This document shows, piece after piece, positions 22,931 to 35,626 of a stretch of DNA of 64,000 nt (its first letter is position 1; every line of letters begins with the position of its first letter). The notes under the pieces are model-generated. The model saw only the letters and a list, made by a program, of their open reading frames with translations, was not told the origin of the DNA and did not search any database. Both the position numbers and the translations under genes were made by a program. Source of the stretch: Podospora pseudoanserina (taxonomy: Eukaryota > Ascomycota > Sordariomycetes > Sordariales > Podosporaceae); assembly GCF_035222485.1 (NCBI RefSeq), contig NW_026946671.1, positions 1,984,001 to 2,048,000 of the forward strand, given 5' to 3'.

Positions 22931-25900
22931 CAGCCTACGAGTAAGCATTGCGACTCAAGTCTCAAAGTCGATCCAGATCAGGAACCAGACAATGCTATTG
23001 ACGGAAATCGTGCTCTTATTTCCGGGAGAATTGTTCTAGATGGCCATCATAGGATCATCACATACGTTGGTGCTTACCTTCGTCTGAACTGACCCGCGGT
23101 TCCTTCGTTCCTGGCGACAACTATGTACCTCAGCATGATCACAGTCACATGATTTTCTGACGATGATACTCACCGACCCCTTGGGTTATGACCCCGCTAC
23201 AAGGTAGGTAGGGGTGTTTTCGACCCAGAACGCACAAATTGCTGGCGCCTGGCGTTTCTTCCCCGAGCTGATGGGAAGCTTCCGGGTCACAAAAAACGAA
23301 CAAGAACCCGGGGATCCGACCTTCCCGTTCCCGATATCAGCAGAATGTTGACAGCAAACTGCCGTTCATAACTGCCGAATCTTTTCGACTCCCCTTGACT
23401 GGTGTTGTTGCGACGTCTGCCACACCATGATCGACATGCGTACATACTTTGATATATGCCTACGTCTATGTCAACATTTCAGCATCAGAGTTTCTTGTCC
23501 GAGCTCCAAAGTGGCTCTTAATTCACGAATCGAACATGCCCAGACTGGCTGATTAAAGATCCGGACGGTGATATGTACCTTTAATCTCGCTGGGGATAAT
23601 ATCGTCATATTCTTCTCTAGTTCGACTATACATTATAGCACCGATGGTATGTATCTGCTCCGGGCCGTGTTGTAGTCGTTATGATGGTTGCTAGATGGAA
23701 TTCTCCGAGATCCCCTGGGCCTGTAGGTCATCATCTTGATCCTGCCCAGAAAGGAGATCGCTGCATTGTGATTAAACCTCCTGGTTTTCACCACGCACTC
23801 GCACACCCAATTCGCTCTGGCCTTTCCCGATTCTACCGCCTACATACGGACAGCATACATCCCGGATCCCTGTGGATCATCGGGTGGCGCGGAGGTCGGA
23901 TGTTGTCACCTCGACCCGTACCCAACTGGCTTTCGTCAGTATTCACGGGCCGTCGGAGCCTTGGAGTAAATCGTAACCATGTTGCTATGTCAAATTGCGG
24001 GTATAGGGACACGAAGGCACCATACCTATCACAAAGCAATGATGCGACACCCCTCCCACCCCTCCCACCCCCCCGTAGTCGAAAAGGCTACACACAGCAA
24101 GAAGTCCTCATCTTCTCCACGATCTTCAACAGTTGGCATCACCCAGGCACTGACGGAGAACGGTTCTGACAAGCTTCTAGAAGTTCTCAGACACATGATA
24201 GACATCAATATATCAGATGAAGGCCGAGCCCTCGTTCTGCATAAAGGGTTCATGTCAGATCAGATTCGCAGTTTTGTTCAGACCAGCCCATGATCATCAT
24301 AACAGCACTTGTCAGTGTCCAGACCCTAGGTCGGCAACTCCCAGTGGACGGATGGGATGGACATCTCCATGTCCTGATGCCAATACCCGTTTGTTGTTGC
24401 GTGTGCGTCAAAACCCGGTCCCTGCCCGGGGTGCAATGTGCACGGATACTATCCCGTCCACCTCAAAGAAGAATGGAAACCGCCTAGCTACTTCGACGAA
24501 CTGTGTAGGCTTTACTTGTGTACTCAGTCGAGGATTGAACTTTCAAACCCCCCATTCAATACTATAATAGACCTGTTTGAACTCTAGACATTGTCGTTCC
24601 TCATATGACACACCAAAGAAGCCAACAAATCACACCCTCTCCCACTCGGACGAGGCTTTCCAGATCTGTGCCAAGACACATGCATGTGGAGGAGGTGCGG
24701 GTCTCGCTAATCGTGTCAAAACAGCCAGGAACGGGGGACCCCTGTCTACTCACCTGAGACTTCACTCCCAAGAAAACACACAGACCACACCTTTTTTTCC
24801 CTTCCTGATGGATCCGCCCCCCTCCCTTACCCTAACCATCTGCAGAGCCGCGCGCCCTGACCTCAAACTCACGATGATCTGAACTGGAACTTTTGTTGTT
24901 TCAGCCGATGTCTCCCCGCATACACCACTCTTTCGCACGTCGATGCGCCCTTTCTCATCGGAAGATGGGCTGGATCAAATTTTGGGGCTGTTGAGATGGC
25001 AGGTCGACTTGGATATGGGATGAACAAGAGCTTTCGCATCGGACGATGTGACGAACCAGCTGGCGCACACCAACCCGGGAGAGATATCGCTTCTAGAATG
25101 TTATGCCCCTTAGCACAAAGCAAAACCGTGGATGCATAACTCTGCTCCTAAGCAGTCACCTCTTTCTTACGGCAGCGAGCTGGCCAGATCTTCTGTCTCT
25201 TTACTTGCCTTGCTGCCAATGACGTGATCTCACTATATTGCGCAGCCTGGTCAGTTAGCCCAACTCCGTCTCTGAAATATCGGGAAAGGAAGACCAGCTC
25301 CGAATTCGTCACACTGGATCAAAATTTCTGGATATCTCGACGGTGATTTACCTGCCCATTAGGTGTATAAACACGCCCTCTCCTCATGATTTAGCCTTTT
25401 TGCCTATGAGAAACGAGCAAAGACGTCGGTAGACTCCAAGGGCACGGATTGTTTGACCGTATCGACCTGAAGTTTCTCTACGGTAGCAGCAAAACCTCGA
25501 GTTTGACCTGGTTTTTTACGTCCTCGCTTCCCATGCTGTTTGATGCATGCTGTCGGTAATTTCTCATGTTTACTCGCGCTTCGGATATCTATTAGAGACA
25601 CTGAGGGCAAGGTCAGCTGTGCGGTGCCCTATGTAATAACGACTGGCCTGATTTGCATTCTAACCAAAGCATAGTCGAGTTATAGAGTAAGATGAGAACC
25701 AGAACCTGGTATTACTGTGGAAGTTGTCCAAGTAACCCCCGAGTAAACAGGTCCCGTCAGGGCAGCGCTTCTTAGCCCGAAGTGCGCTGTATGTTGGGAC
25801 CTGGCGCCTACAAACGTGTGCGACTGTTCTGGTTATATCCTGTCCTTGATGTAAAAATGGGTGTAGAGGCTGGCTAAACATACGTGAAGTCACCAAGGCA

Positions 25901-27500
25901 AAGTGGTGAGTGAAAGAACCTGGAAGAACACGGAAGCAGAAGACCTGAGAAATGGACTTCAAAAACGCTGTAAAGTCAAGACCTGGAAAAATCGCTCTCC
26001 TACCCGGCAGATATACCTATCTAGGTAGTTGGACAGTCCTCGGGGCAGGTGCCTAAGCCACTTCCCTTATTCCTTTAATAAACAGAGAAAATACTGGGCA
26101 ATTGCTCCAAGTTATCTTCTCCCCGGACTTACCAGTTTCATCTTCAGGATGGAGACGGATGGTGTGAATTAAACATTGCCCAGTCAATTTTGGAGTTGTA
26201 CTTGAAAGCCAGGTAACTTACTACCCACCTGGATGCTCCTTATTAGACCAAAGGTATACGTTTAGGATCATTGAAAGTAGATCATAGGTATCAAGGAATC
26301 ACTTAGACAGCAATCCTGCTGTATGAGCTGAGAATTCCATTCTAAAATCAGCAAGGCTTTCGATGGATGACAGCTTGAGTGAGTGTTCTGACAAGGAAAA
26401 AACACACGTTTCTTCCTTCAACTGCATTATACCCACCATAGGTACAATCGACACCGTTGTGGAGAGTGGCGCTCATACCACCAACCAAAAAGGGGAACCG
26501 GTGCCGGTGCAATGACATCACACGAGATGGCCGGGCTGTTGCGGAGCCGGTTGCTACCTAGGTACGGGGCGTAACGTGGAATGGTTTTTGATGCGGAAAA
26601 GAAATATCTCGCAGAGGAGAAACTGTCCAATTGCTTGGAATTCGAACTTGGGAAATTGATGCGATATGTTCCTATTATGTGCAGACAACAGAAGACCAAA
26701 GGAGCCCCCAGTTCTTGCAGTTGATCGTTATGTACTTAGAGAAATGGGAAGGCGAGGATAAGGTACCTGGCCTTGATCTGATCTGGAGGGGAGATAAGGA
26801 TAAGATAAGCAATGTAGGCAGATCTAGATCGAAAAGAGTAACTTATGCAATGTACAGGTACATACTTTACTCATGGTTTACCATAGACAAGGAACTGGGT
26901 TTGAAACTAGCATTCGACCTTTGATTGCAGTAGTCATCCCGCATTTGACATTCACTAATGTCTTGGAACAAACCTCATGCCTACATGTCGAGCACCGAAA
27001 GCTACTCCCGAGGCAGCGTCGTTGGCCCAAGTCCGTGCTCGCAAAGCTCCCGCGAGTTAGCTCGCACGGTGGAGACCGCCAGAGCCATGTATACTTGGTA
27101 CTCGTCCAGGTGACTTCACGGCTTGAGAGATATTCACGCCGGAAAGAAGTCAATTCCAGAGAAGCTTTCATGGCGACCGACCAAAGGGCTGGAAGAACGA
27201 TCTCAAGGTCGACTGTTTGCTCCCTCGGCATCGCCCAGTTCGAAGCACATCCGCCAGCTGCTCTCCCAAAACAGAAAGAGGGAAACAATGCATGTATGTA
27301 CTTCCCCGCTCCCCGGCCCAACCCCCAACAACCTGGTCCTTCACCCCAGGACATGCGAGATACTTCCAGCCAAAGTACAGAGCAGAACACACCACTTGTT
27401 GACCGTTTCCCATCAATCCTTGGGAGCGATAGCCGACCTCGACCCCCACTGCGTCACCTCAATTGTACATACGTAGCTACATACATGCACTGTTGAAGAA
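22931..27500. other. 4.5-kb gene desert
   Basis: Compared with its flanks the stretch is visibly AT-richer, stops are dense in all frames, and the longest frames (for example 23681-24169 on +, 26873-27496 on +) match nothing known. It carries several TACCTAGGTA-like motifs (26018-26027, 26555-26565) and one imperfect 17-bp direct repeat (24951-24967 and 25032-25048). I see no terminal repeats, no reverse-transcriptase or transposase motifs, and no tRNA. Confidence 0.4.
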
Positions 27501-29019
27501 GATACATCTCGCCATCGCTATCACCATCGCTATTGTCATCGTCATCAGCAGCCGTATCGTAGAAATCAAAACAAAACACGGAGAATAAAAGAAAAAGAAG
27601 AGAAGGCTCACTGCTGCTCGCGTCAGTATTACGCGCACATGCAAAGCCTCCCTCTCCTCTTCCAGGGATTCCGTGATTGCTTGATTGACATCGGCTTGTA
27701 TCGCTTGGCGCCATCCAATCCTCGCGCCAGGAATTTGACAAGCAACACGCAGACCGACACGCCAAAAGCTACACTAGCGCCACCACTCACTCCCTGGGCT
27801 GGTTGCCCGTGGGCCGGCTCCGTCTCTGCCTCCGTCCATCCATCCATCATCGAGAGAGAGAGGGAGAGATCAAAATTCTTGACATCTCGTTTCCATTGCA
27901 CTTGCACCGCCTTTGCCCTCGGGTCAATCAAGCGCACGCCTCGAGAGTCACGACATCAGTCAGCGGACACCGCTTGGCCCGGGACCGAGGACATCTCTGA
28001 TTGGCTGGCAGCTGGCTGTTGTGCCGCCATTCATTTGAAAGTGGCGGGCCGTCAAGCACCACCACCGGGCCGAGAAGCGAGAGGCAGCGAATGACAGCGA
28101 ATGACAGCGATTGGCAACAGCCGGCCAAGCCGCAAAAGACTTTTTTTCTTTTCCAGTGATGCACTGATGGCGGATGGCACAGAAGAAACCTGATCAGATC
28201 AGTCAGTCAGTGATTCCATCCCTCTCCACTCTTCTCTGCTCTAAGCTCTCCACCGCAGCACACACGCACACACGCAGCAGCCCCAGCCCCCCCTCCTCCG
28301 AAGTTTCCACCCGGTCGAGGTACTTCTGGCCGCATGTCTTTTAGCTGCGTCCCAAGTCATTGAGAGCTGGTCACTTTCGGTCACCCCCTCGAGTACATTT
28401 TCCCATCTCCCAAAAAGACACAGAGCAGCCGCCGACAAATCCACATTTACCACCGTTGGTTTTATGCAGAAAGGGACACTAATTTTTCTGTCACTACTAT
28501 TGCTACTGTCACGACACACTGTCCGGCGAGCGAGCTTCCTCTTACTCCTACTAGCCCGTAAGTACCTACTTTCTCTCTCTTCTATCAAGCAGCCCTTGGA
28601 GGGGGGTTGCGCGTCAATTGTCTCGTTTTGGCCGAGTCCCCCGGGGGCATCTCTGTTTTTTGCTCGCGACAAAAAAGATTCGACGCGTGCTGCTGCAGAA
28701 CCAGAGACGCCACCATCCTGGCCGCCTCTTTTTTTTTTTTTTTTTTTTTTTCCTTTCTTTTTCTTGGTGCTGCCGGTGCTTTGCTTGCTTGCTTTGCTTG
28801 TTTGCTTTGCTCTACATTGCCTTGCTCTACCTTGCCTGGGGGGAGGGGGGTATCTGCGCGCCTTGAAATTGCCTGAAGAATGGGTTGCGGCGGTACAGCA
28901 GCAGCCGAACTCTTGGTCGCCACGCTCTGAAAATTATGACGGCGGGGAAAAAAAGAGCCTGGAGAAAGAAGAACACCAGCTTGGGGACCGGCCGTCTTTT
29001 CATCTCATCTCCATCTGTT

Positions 29020-29047
29020 TATCTGTCTGCCTGTCTGTCTGCCTGCC

Positions 29048-29078
<31 letters not shown>
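29020..29078. repeat. (CTGT)n tetranucleotide microsatellite
   Basis: About fourteen CTGT/CTGC units, the last eight pure, lie 800 bases upstream of the SANT gene start. Confidence 0.85.
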
Positions 29079-29159
29079 TTATTCTTTCCAGCGACTCATG
29101 TAGTCGGGCTGGACAAAGTAAAAGTATAACTGACGTTTTTTGGCGCATCTTTTTAGACC

Positions 29160-29252
29160 ATGCACCAGTGGACGATTACACCGAATCTCCCCCCCGGGTC
29201 GGAGTACCTCTACTCCAACTCCACCAACCACCCGAATGAGCTCCAGCAGTGA
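29160..29252 (+). other. Upstream ORF or alternative first exon (30 codons)
   Basis: ATG at 29160 directly follows an acceptor-like tttttag. It reads 30 codons beginning MHQWTITPNLPPGSEYLYSN and ending NELQQ before TGA, with a good donor (gtgagt) overlapping the stop. The composition is protein-like, not low-complexity. The phase of that donor does not fit the ATG exon at 29852 by any acceptor I can see, so an upstream ORF is the simpler reading. Confidence 0.4.
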
Positions 29253-29851
29253 GTACCTCGTCTCCTTGTACCTTTTCGTATCTGGGCCCTCCGCCCTCTT
29301 TCTCCCCCCTCTCCTCCTACTCTCCTTCCCTTGCCCCCCCCTTCCAGACGCCAACACCTCAGCCATTTCAAAAAGGCTTCTGCACAAAGGTTCCCATCAA
29401 GCCCCCCCTCTCCGCCCATTTATGTACCTCAAGTACTCCCTCCCTAGGCTTTGACCTGCAACCATGGGAGCAAAGTAGAGTACAGGGAACACCCGACCCA
29501 TCGCCGACCCTACCTACCCAGGCGCAAAGCTGAGGAGGCTGTCAAAAAAAGTTGACGAGGCCAAAACATCCATCCACACACCGCGCTCGCGCGCGCGCAC
29601 ACACGCACACACACACACACACACACTATACACATACACACACACATACTCCGTACCCATACACATCCACACACGCCGACGTCTTGCTCCTCCTCTGTCT
29701 TTCTTGGCCTCGATCTCCGTGCTCCTCCTGCTCCTCCGCCCAACCTTCCCCCGCCCGGGTCCGCGCGTCGTCGCCGTCGCTCTGTCGTCGTGGTTCAACC
29801 TGGTGCTTCTGGCCCGGGCTGTTCCCGACACAGCTCCTCCGTTCGTCTGTA

Positions 29852-30032
29852 ATGAAGAAGCGGACGGCAAACGACGTTCAGTCATGGCGTCCACCACAGC
29901 AGACGGCGATGCCTACGCTGCAACACCAGCAACCGTTGCAGCAGCAGCCGCAGCCGCCAAACGCGTTCGCTAACCATGCCCCCTGGTATAGCCCGTCTCA
30001 TTATCCTCCTCAGCAGCCCGACATGACTCGGC

Positions 30033-30081
<49 letters not shown>

Positions 30082-31370
30082 GCAGTTGGACTTTCGGGGA
30101 TATGCTCAGCCACCACAGCAGGCCGCCCAACAACAACAGCATGCTGCCCATCAGCAGCACCCTCAACATCCGCAACAACACCATGCTGCTCCGCCGGTCC
30201 AGCAGTCCATGGGCCATGCTCAACAGCCGCAGGCTCCACCTCCCCAGCAGCAGACCCCCACCCCGGCCCCTGCGCCGGCTCCGTCGAGACGGAAGCGGCC
30301 CCAGACCGGCGGTCACCCCCCGGCCCATCCTCCGCCGCACGCGCCCCAGCTGAGTGCTCAGCATGCTCAGCATCCACAACATGCTGTCCAGCACACTCAG
30401 CACCAGCATGCCCCACAGCATATTGCTCAACACCCTCAACACCCTCAGCACACTCAACAACATCCCCAGCAGCATGCTCAGCAGCATGTTCAGCAGCAAC
30501 ATGTTCAGCAGCAGCATGCTCAGCAACAGCATGCCCAACAACATGCTCAGCAGCATACTCCTCAGCATCAACACGCTTCGGTGCCTCCCCCGCAACAGCA
30601 GCAGGTTCCTCAGCAAGCTCCTCACGCGGCACCTCAGCCCCAACAGGTCCCCGTTCAACAGCAACACCCACAGCATGTGCAGCATCCGGGCCACCCGCAG
30701 CATCAGCAGCAGCAGCAGCAGCCCCCACAGGTCCAGCAGCAGCAACCGCCAGCTCCCGTACCAGCTCCCACTCCGGTTGCTGCTCCCGCTGCGGTCCAAG
30801 TACCAACGGCTCAGGTGAAGGCTCCGCCCCCAGACGATGTGACACCTGCTCCGCCCCCACCTCCGGCAAAGAAGAGCCGGACAAACACGCCGTGGACGCC
30901 GGCGGAGGAGCTTCGGCTGAAGCAGATGCGTGATGCCGGTAACAGTTGGGCAGAAATTGCCAAGGTGCGTTGCTGCAATGACAGTGTTGTGACTTGCGGG
31001 CCTGGCTAACCTGGTGTGTATCTAGACCTTTCCCGCCCGCACAGAGGGTAGTGTGAAGAAGCATTGGTATAAGGATATGCACTATGCTGAATTTGCAGAG
31101 GATGAGGTTAGTGGACCGTCAGACAGTTTGTGGACACGCCGAATAGGGATTAACATGTCTTCCTACACAGTCCGCGGCGTTGATGAGTGCCATCAAGGAG
31201 TACGAAAACAACAAATGGAAGGTTATTGGGCAGAAGGTTGGCAAGCCGGCCAAGGCCTGTGAACAATACGCAAAGGAGCATTTCCCAGGTGCGAAATCTT
31301 TTTAGATGGGATGAAAAATAACCGATGACTAACCGTTTGCTCAGAGCTGTTTGCGAACCAAAAGAGATGA
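29852..31370 (+). CDS. Gln/His-rich SANT (Myb-like) domain protein
   Basis: Exons 29852-30964, 31026-31106, 31171-31288 and 31345-31370 join in frame to 445 residues. The N-terminal 330 residues are low-complexity: a poly-Gln run encoded by CAG/CAA at about 30037-30087, then dozens of QHAQQH-type units with Pro-rich breaks. The C-terminus holds a compact SANT unit, RTNTPWTPAEELRLKQMRDA, SWAEIAKTFPARTEGSVKKH and WYKDM, followed by a second helical block (SALMSAIKEYENNKWKVIGQ-like, with KPAKACEQYAKEHF). It is probably a nuclear regulator; the Gln/His tract suggests activation or phase-separating behaviour (inference). The chosen ATG is the first in frame before MKKRTANDVQSWRPPQQ; the frame upstream encodes only dinucleotide-repeat peptide. 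Confidence 0.87.
30037..30087. repeat. Coding (CAG/CAA)n tract
   Basis: A run of Gln codons, CAG-pure at first and then mixed with CAA, lies inside exon 1 of the SANT gene. Further CAG-rich clusters follow to about 30740. Confidence 0.85.
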
Positions 31371-33994
31371 TGCATTTGCCGGCTTCTTTTTCCTAATACG
31401 ACCGGTCAAATCGCTACAAGAAGCAAGGCACCCAGCCGCCTTTGATACCCGGTGGGATTCTGCAGGCCTGGTGGAGGCTTTTTTTATGCGAGTCTGTTGC
31501 GTAAAGCAGCACCATGCGTTTGTTATTCTGTGGATATATATCTCTTTTGACACGTGAGACCGGTGGTCCTTTTCCCGAATACTGCACATTTTCAGGAAAG
31601 GCGCCTGGCGTGGAACACACAAAATTCGACTTTGGCCCTGGGCATTTTAATCGGCGCTGCCTTTTCCGACACGCGTTTCAGTCTTTTTTTTCCTGTTTGG
31701 TTAGGAAATGGGGGCCCACTGGGCACATCGATGCTTTATTGCCTTCAATTTGCAGCTATATTCCCCTGGGATGTTTTTCTCGCGTCAGTAGCTTGTTTTT
31801 TTTAACGACGGGTTTGCTCTGGATCGGGCCTGGCAGGGATTTTTCGCATTGTTGAGTGTGTGTCTAATGATGGCGACATGGGCCCGTTCTCTTTCCCTCC
31901 GGCAAGGAGGAGGTAATGGAGGGAACGCGAATACAGATTCTTCAGCCTCGCCTTGTTCGACTCGTGTGTTGGATGTGTTTTGGTTTTGACAGAACCCGGG
32001 CTGTTTATTTCTTCGCGGTAGGCATCTTGGTTTGCTCCGCCATGACCTTATTAAGCAGATCGAACTATTCAAGTAAAGGGTTGGCAAATGCCTTGCCGAG
32101 ATCTTCTCAGCTTGTGACGATCAAGGGATGCTGCTGATGGAGATGCTCGGGGAACAACACCCATCCCACGCAAGCCGATGGAGAACACATATCTCACCTT
32201 GACCATGTGAACTAGGCAGACCAGACTACTGTGTCAATGATCAATCATGTATGTAAAAATTCAGATATTTAGTTGACCTCTCGGCTTCCCGTCCACACCT
32301 GGCCCGACTGTCTTCTCCAACGTGGCCGGCCTTGGACACAAAGCTTGGTGCGACCAGACGTCGAAACTTGTCGTGCAGCCGGCTGCAGCTGCCACAGCTG
32401 CACGCCATATTATACTAGACGCAGCCAACGGCGATCGACAAGCCTTTTTTCTGATCGACATGACAAGAATGCTTCGTACTGTTCCCCTCATATGACCCTC
32501 ACGAGCGCGCCAGAATCTTCTTCCTGCCTGATATGGGATTTGCCTATGAAACAGATCAAATGCACAGTCCCTCGTTGTCTCACGGGGATAACCAGTGTCG
32601 GGAGGGCAACACGGCAGATGTTCGCTTGTGGTGGTGACACGGCGCATTGATTTGTAGATTGGTGCAGGTGAGGATGGATGTGAGTAAGAAACAAGATCCA
32701 GGAGGAATAGGTAACCTATACGAGAAACACATGTTGAGAACGGCGAGGTCGGAACCTGGACAGAAACAGAATGCGTGCGTGAATGCGAAGCTGTTTGGTG
32801 TGGTGGTTTGTGGCGTCATTCTGGAAAGGGCAGGAAGGCCAAGAGCGAGGAGGTGGAGCTCCAAAACTGCCCCGGCAATCTGGGGAAAGGCGACCAGGCC
32901 TTGCTTGGCGCTGCCTGCCTGCCCCTCTTGGAACTTTTCAAGACCAAGGTTTGCGCTACATTCATCCGCTTGGTGGAAGCAATCGGTGATTAGCAGGAGG
33001 CTGTCGGAGAACATTGGAAGAAAATAGCTTCGATAGCACAACAGGAACAAGCCATCTGGGGATCCGGGACACAAGAAAAATGTCAACGGTAGGCGCCACC
33101 ATCACGAGCAGCAGTTCGTGAGGAGAAGCCATGGGCTGCAGGTCTCAGAAGGGGTTTGTGGGTCAGGGTAATGCTAGCGCAGCTTTTATTGCCCTCCTCC
33201 AGAACAGCGTCTGTGAGTGGGCGAGAGCCTGCAAATGGCCCCGTGCCGCAACCGGAAAATGTCCCCACACCCTCATGATCCTGGACAGGAGAGCGAGAGA
33301 GAGACAGAGACGAGGGCCGGCGGAGCAGGAAGCGAAGAGAGGAGAACTAAAATAGCCCCCTGCTGCTTTGCCAGCCTGACCTGACCCTCTCTTACGATTT
33401 CCTCTCTCTCCTCCCATCTTCCTCAACCTTTCAAACCCACCGCCGAAGTGCATCCCTCGTTTTGTTCTCTTTCCACTGGGGCTCTCTTCATGCTCGGCTG
33501 AAGACCCCAAGCCAATCGCTTCCCACCCATCCCTCACGTTCGCTACCTACCCAGTTACCTACCTACCTAATTGATAACCCCAAAGACGCGTTTCCTCTGA
33601 TCGATTCGAATTGTTCTGTCAAGAACCCAACGTCAAGTCTGTCGAATCCTCCGTCTACCTCCTCTCACTACCCGCCAATCGCTTCACCACCACCCCATTC
33701 GAGACATTACTCGCTCACTCTCCCGAGGGAACGGTCCATCGTCTCGCTAGCATTCCATTTTGCCGGGTTGCGCATTCCACTGATCCCAGCATCGCACCAC
33801 TTGCTCACACAAACCGGGCCACCGAAGAGGAACCGAACCATTTTCGGTCTCCTGTTCTCTTACCTCGACGACATCTGCTCTCTACATCCTACCACATCTC
33901 TTTGCGACCGAGACCCTCGCGTCGCTTTCCGAACCTCCCGAATTGTTCGAGAACAATACCAAAAACGAAAAAAAAAAAACAAGAACTACAAACC
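31371..33994. other. 2.6-kb intergenic region with the CRH leader
   Basis: The left end is the 3' UTR of the SANT gene. The right end, from about 33360, is a CT-rich leader with repeated tacctac units (33541-33570) and an A-run immediately before the CRH ATG. Minus-strand frames around 32260-33090 start at non-ATG codons and lack support. Confidence 0.45.
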
Positions 33995-35626
33995 ATGCTC
34001 CGATCTTTGTTGCCGTTGGGCGTGGCCCTTCTCGGCGCAACCAGCGTTTTGGCTGTTGATCCTCCATCCTGCAGTCTGGACAAGAAGTGCCCCGAGGAAG
34101 CACCCTGCTGCTCTCGTAAGTCAAAATATCCCAAGCTGTGCGCCTAGTTTGAAGCTTTTTTTGGTTCCTGGTTGGCGGCCCGCTCCGCCTGTTCGTTTTG
34201 TTTGTTCAGCGTTGGGGACGGCGCTGTCAGGGTTCCCAAGGTTTCACTGCCGCAGCCTAGATCCAGCCCAAGCGTGACAAGGCACTGACGTCGGAAACTT
34301 GCATCGCAGAATACAACCAATGCGGCGTTGGCGCATTCTGTCTCGGCGGCTGCGACCCGCGCATGTCCTTCTCCATCGACTCCTGCGTCCCTGCGCCAGT
34401 ATGCAAGGACAAAACCTACAAGATGGACTCGCTCGACCGGTACAAGCACATCAGCGAATACCTTGGCGACTCTAGCAAGGTGGACTGGGTTGGCCAAGGA
34501 GAGCCCCTCTTGTACAACGGCCATACCCTGTTGACCATGCCTCCCAAGTCGGTCGGCACTGTGCTGGCCACCACGACCTACATGTGGTATGGCAATGTCA
34601 AGGCCAGGATCAAGAGCTCTCGGGGCGCTGGTGTTGTTACCGCCTTCATCCTGTTTGGTGATGTCAAGGACGAAATTGACTTTGAGTGGGTTGGTGTCGA
34701 TCTGAACACGGTTCAGACCAACTACTACTTCCAGGGTATTACAAATTGTGAGTACATACTCTCTGGAGTCCAAACCTTTTGCCCAGTAGAGACTAACCAT
34801 ACTCCTCCCACCTCCCCTTTATTTAGACGGCAATACCGGTAACTTGACTGTGGATGATTCGTACAACAAATTCCACGACTACGAGATCCAATGGACCCCA
34901 GACGAAATTCGGTGGCTTGTCGATGGAAAGGTTGGCCGTGTCAAGAAGAGATCCGAGACTTGGAACGCCAAGACCCAGCAGTGGAATTTCCCCCAGACGC
35001 CATCCCGTGTTCAGATCTCCATCTGGCCCGGTGGTCTCGAGACCAACGCCAAGGGCACCATTGATTGGGCTGGTGGAAAGATCGACTGGAACTCGGATGA
35101 GATCAAGAAGTATGGCTACTACTTTGCCACCTTTGGAGAGATCAAGGTCGAGTGCTGGAAGACGGACAAGGCCCCGGGCACCAACAAGGGTGTCTCTTAC
35201 TACTACAATGACATCAGGGCTACCAACGACACCGTCGTCGACAGCAACAAGCCTACCATTCTCAAGAGCTTCCTCGGCACGGGGACAAATATGAACAAGG
35301 GTGAAACCACTCAGTCCGGCAGCGCCTCCCAGACTTCCGCTATTCACGCTATTCCTGGCGGTGGTGTTGTCGGGTCCGGAAACGCCCCCGGCGTTAACAA
35401 TGGCGGCTCCAGCTCTGGCGGTCCCGACTCGGGCTCCAACTCCGGTGGTGGTGCTGTTGCCAACCCTGGCTGCAGCTCCGATAGCTTTGTGCAAAACTGC
35501 GGTCAGGCTGCCACTGACGGTGACAGCAATGGCAACAACAGCAACAATGGCGTTCGCGGAGCCGAAAGGCTGGGCGCCAGCGCCTTTGCTGTCATCATTG
35601 GTATTGCCGGTCTCCTCTTCCTTTGA
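33995..35626 (+). CDS. GPI-anchored CRH-family chitin-glucan transglycosylase (GH16)
   Basis: CRH (Utr2/Crf1-like) enzymes cross-link chitin to beta-glucan in the cell wall. Exons 33995-34115, 34310-34747 and 34827-35626 give 452 residues. A signal peptide (LLPLGVALLGATSVLA) is followed by a short Cys-rich chitin-binding-like segment (SCSLDKKCPEEAPCCS then QYNQCGVGAFCLGGC). The GH16 domain has the catalytic motif DEIDFEWVG, with both acidic residues, plus VQISIWPGGLETNAKGTIDW. The tail is Gly/Ser/Asn-rich with a late Cys-containing SDSFVQNCG, then a hydrophobic end (ASAFAVIIGIAGLLFL) typical of a GPI-attachment signal. Everything fits an active wall enzyme. It lies 15 kb or more from the GT15 gene, so no cluster is implied. 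Confidence 0.95.

Larger units (their letters stand above)
27501..29851. other. Promoter and leader region of the Gln/His-rich SANT gene, rich in simple repeats
   Basis: It contains a 23-base T run (28729-28751), a degenerate TTGC tract (28774-28836), a (CTGT)n run (about 29020-29078), a short upstream frame (29160-29252) and an (AC)n stretch (about 29600-29650). The long frame overlapping 28464-29129 begins at a non-ATG codon and is mostly low-complexity, so I do not call it a gene. Confidence 0.5.

Noticed and set aside
23681-24169. 162-codon plus frame in the gene desert
   Set aside because: No domain, no promoter signals, mixed composition, and stops in neighbouring exon-like extensions.
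24951-25048. Imperfect 17-bp direct repeat as a transposon footprint
   Set aside because: Too short and imperfect, with no inverted ends or coding remnants between the copies.
28464-29129. 221-codon frame overlapping the T run and CTGT repeat
   Set aside because: Begins at a non-ATG codon and is largely translated simple repeat.
32580-33086. 168-codon minus frame with Cys/Leu-rich start
   Set aside because: No ATG at its beginning and no recognisable family.
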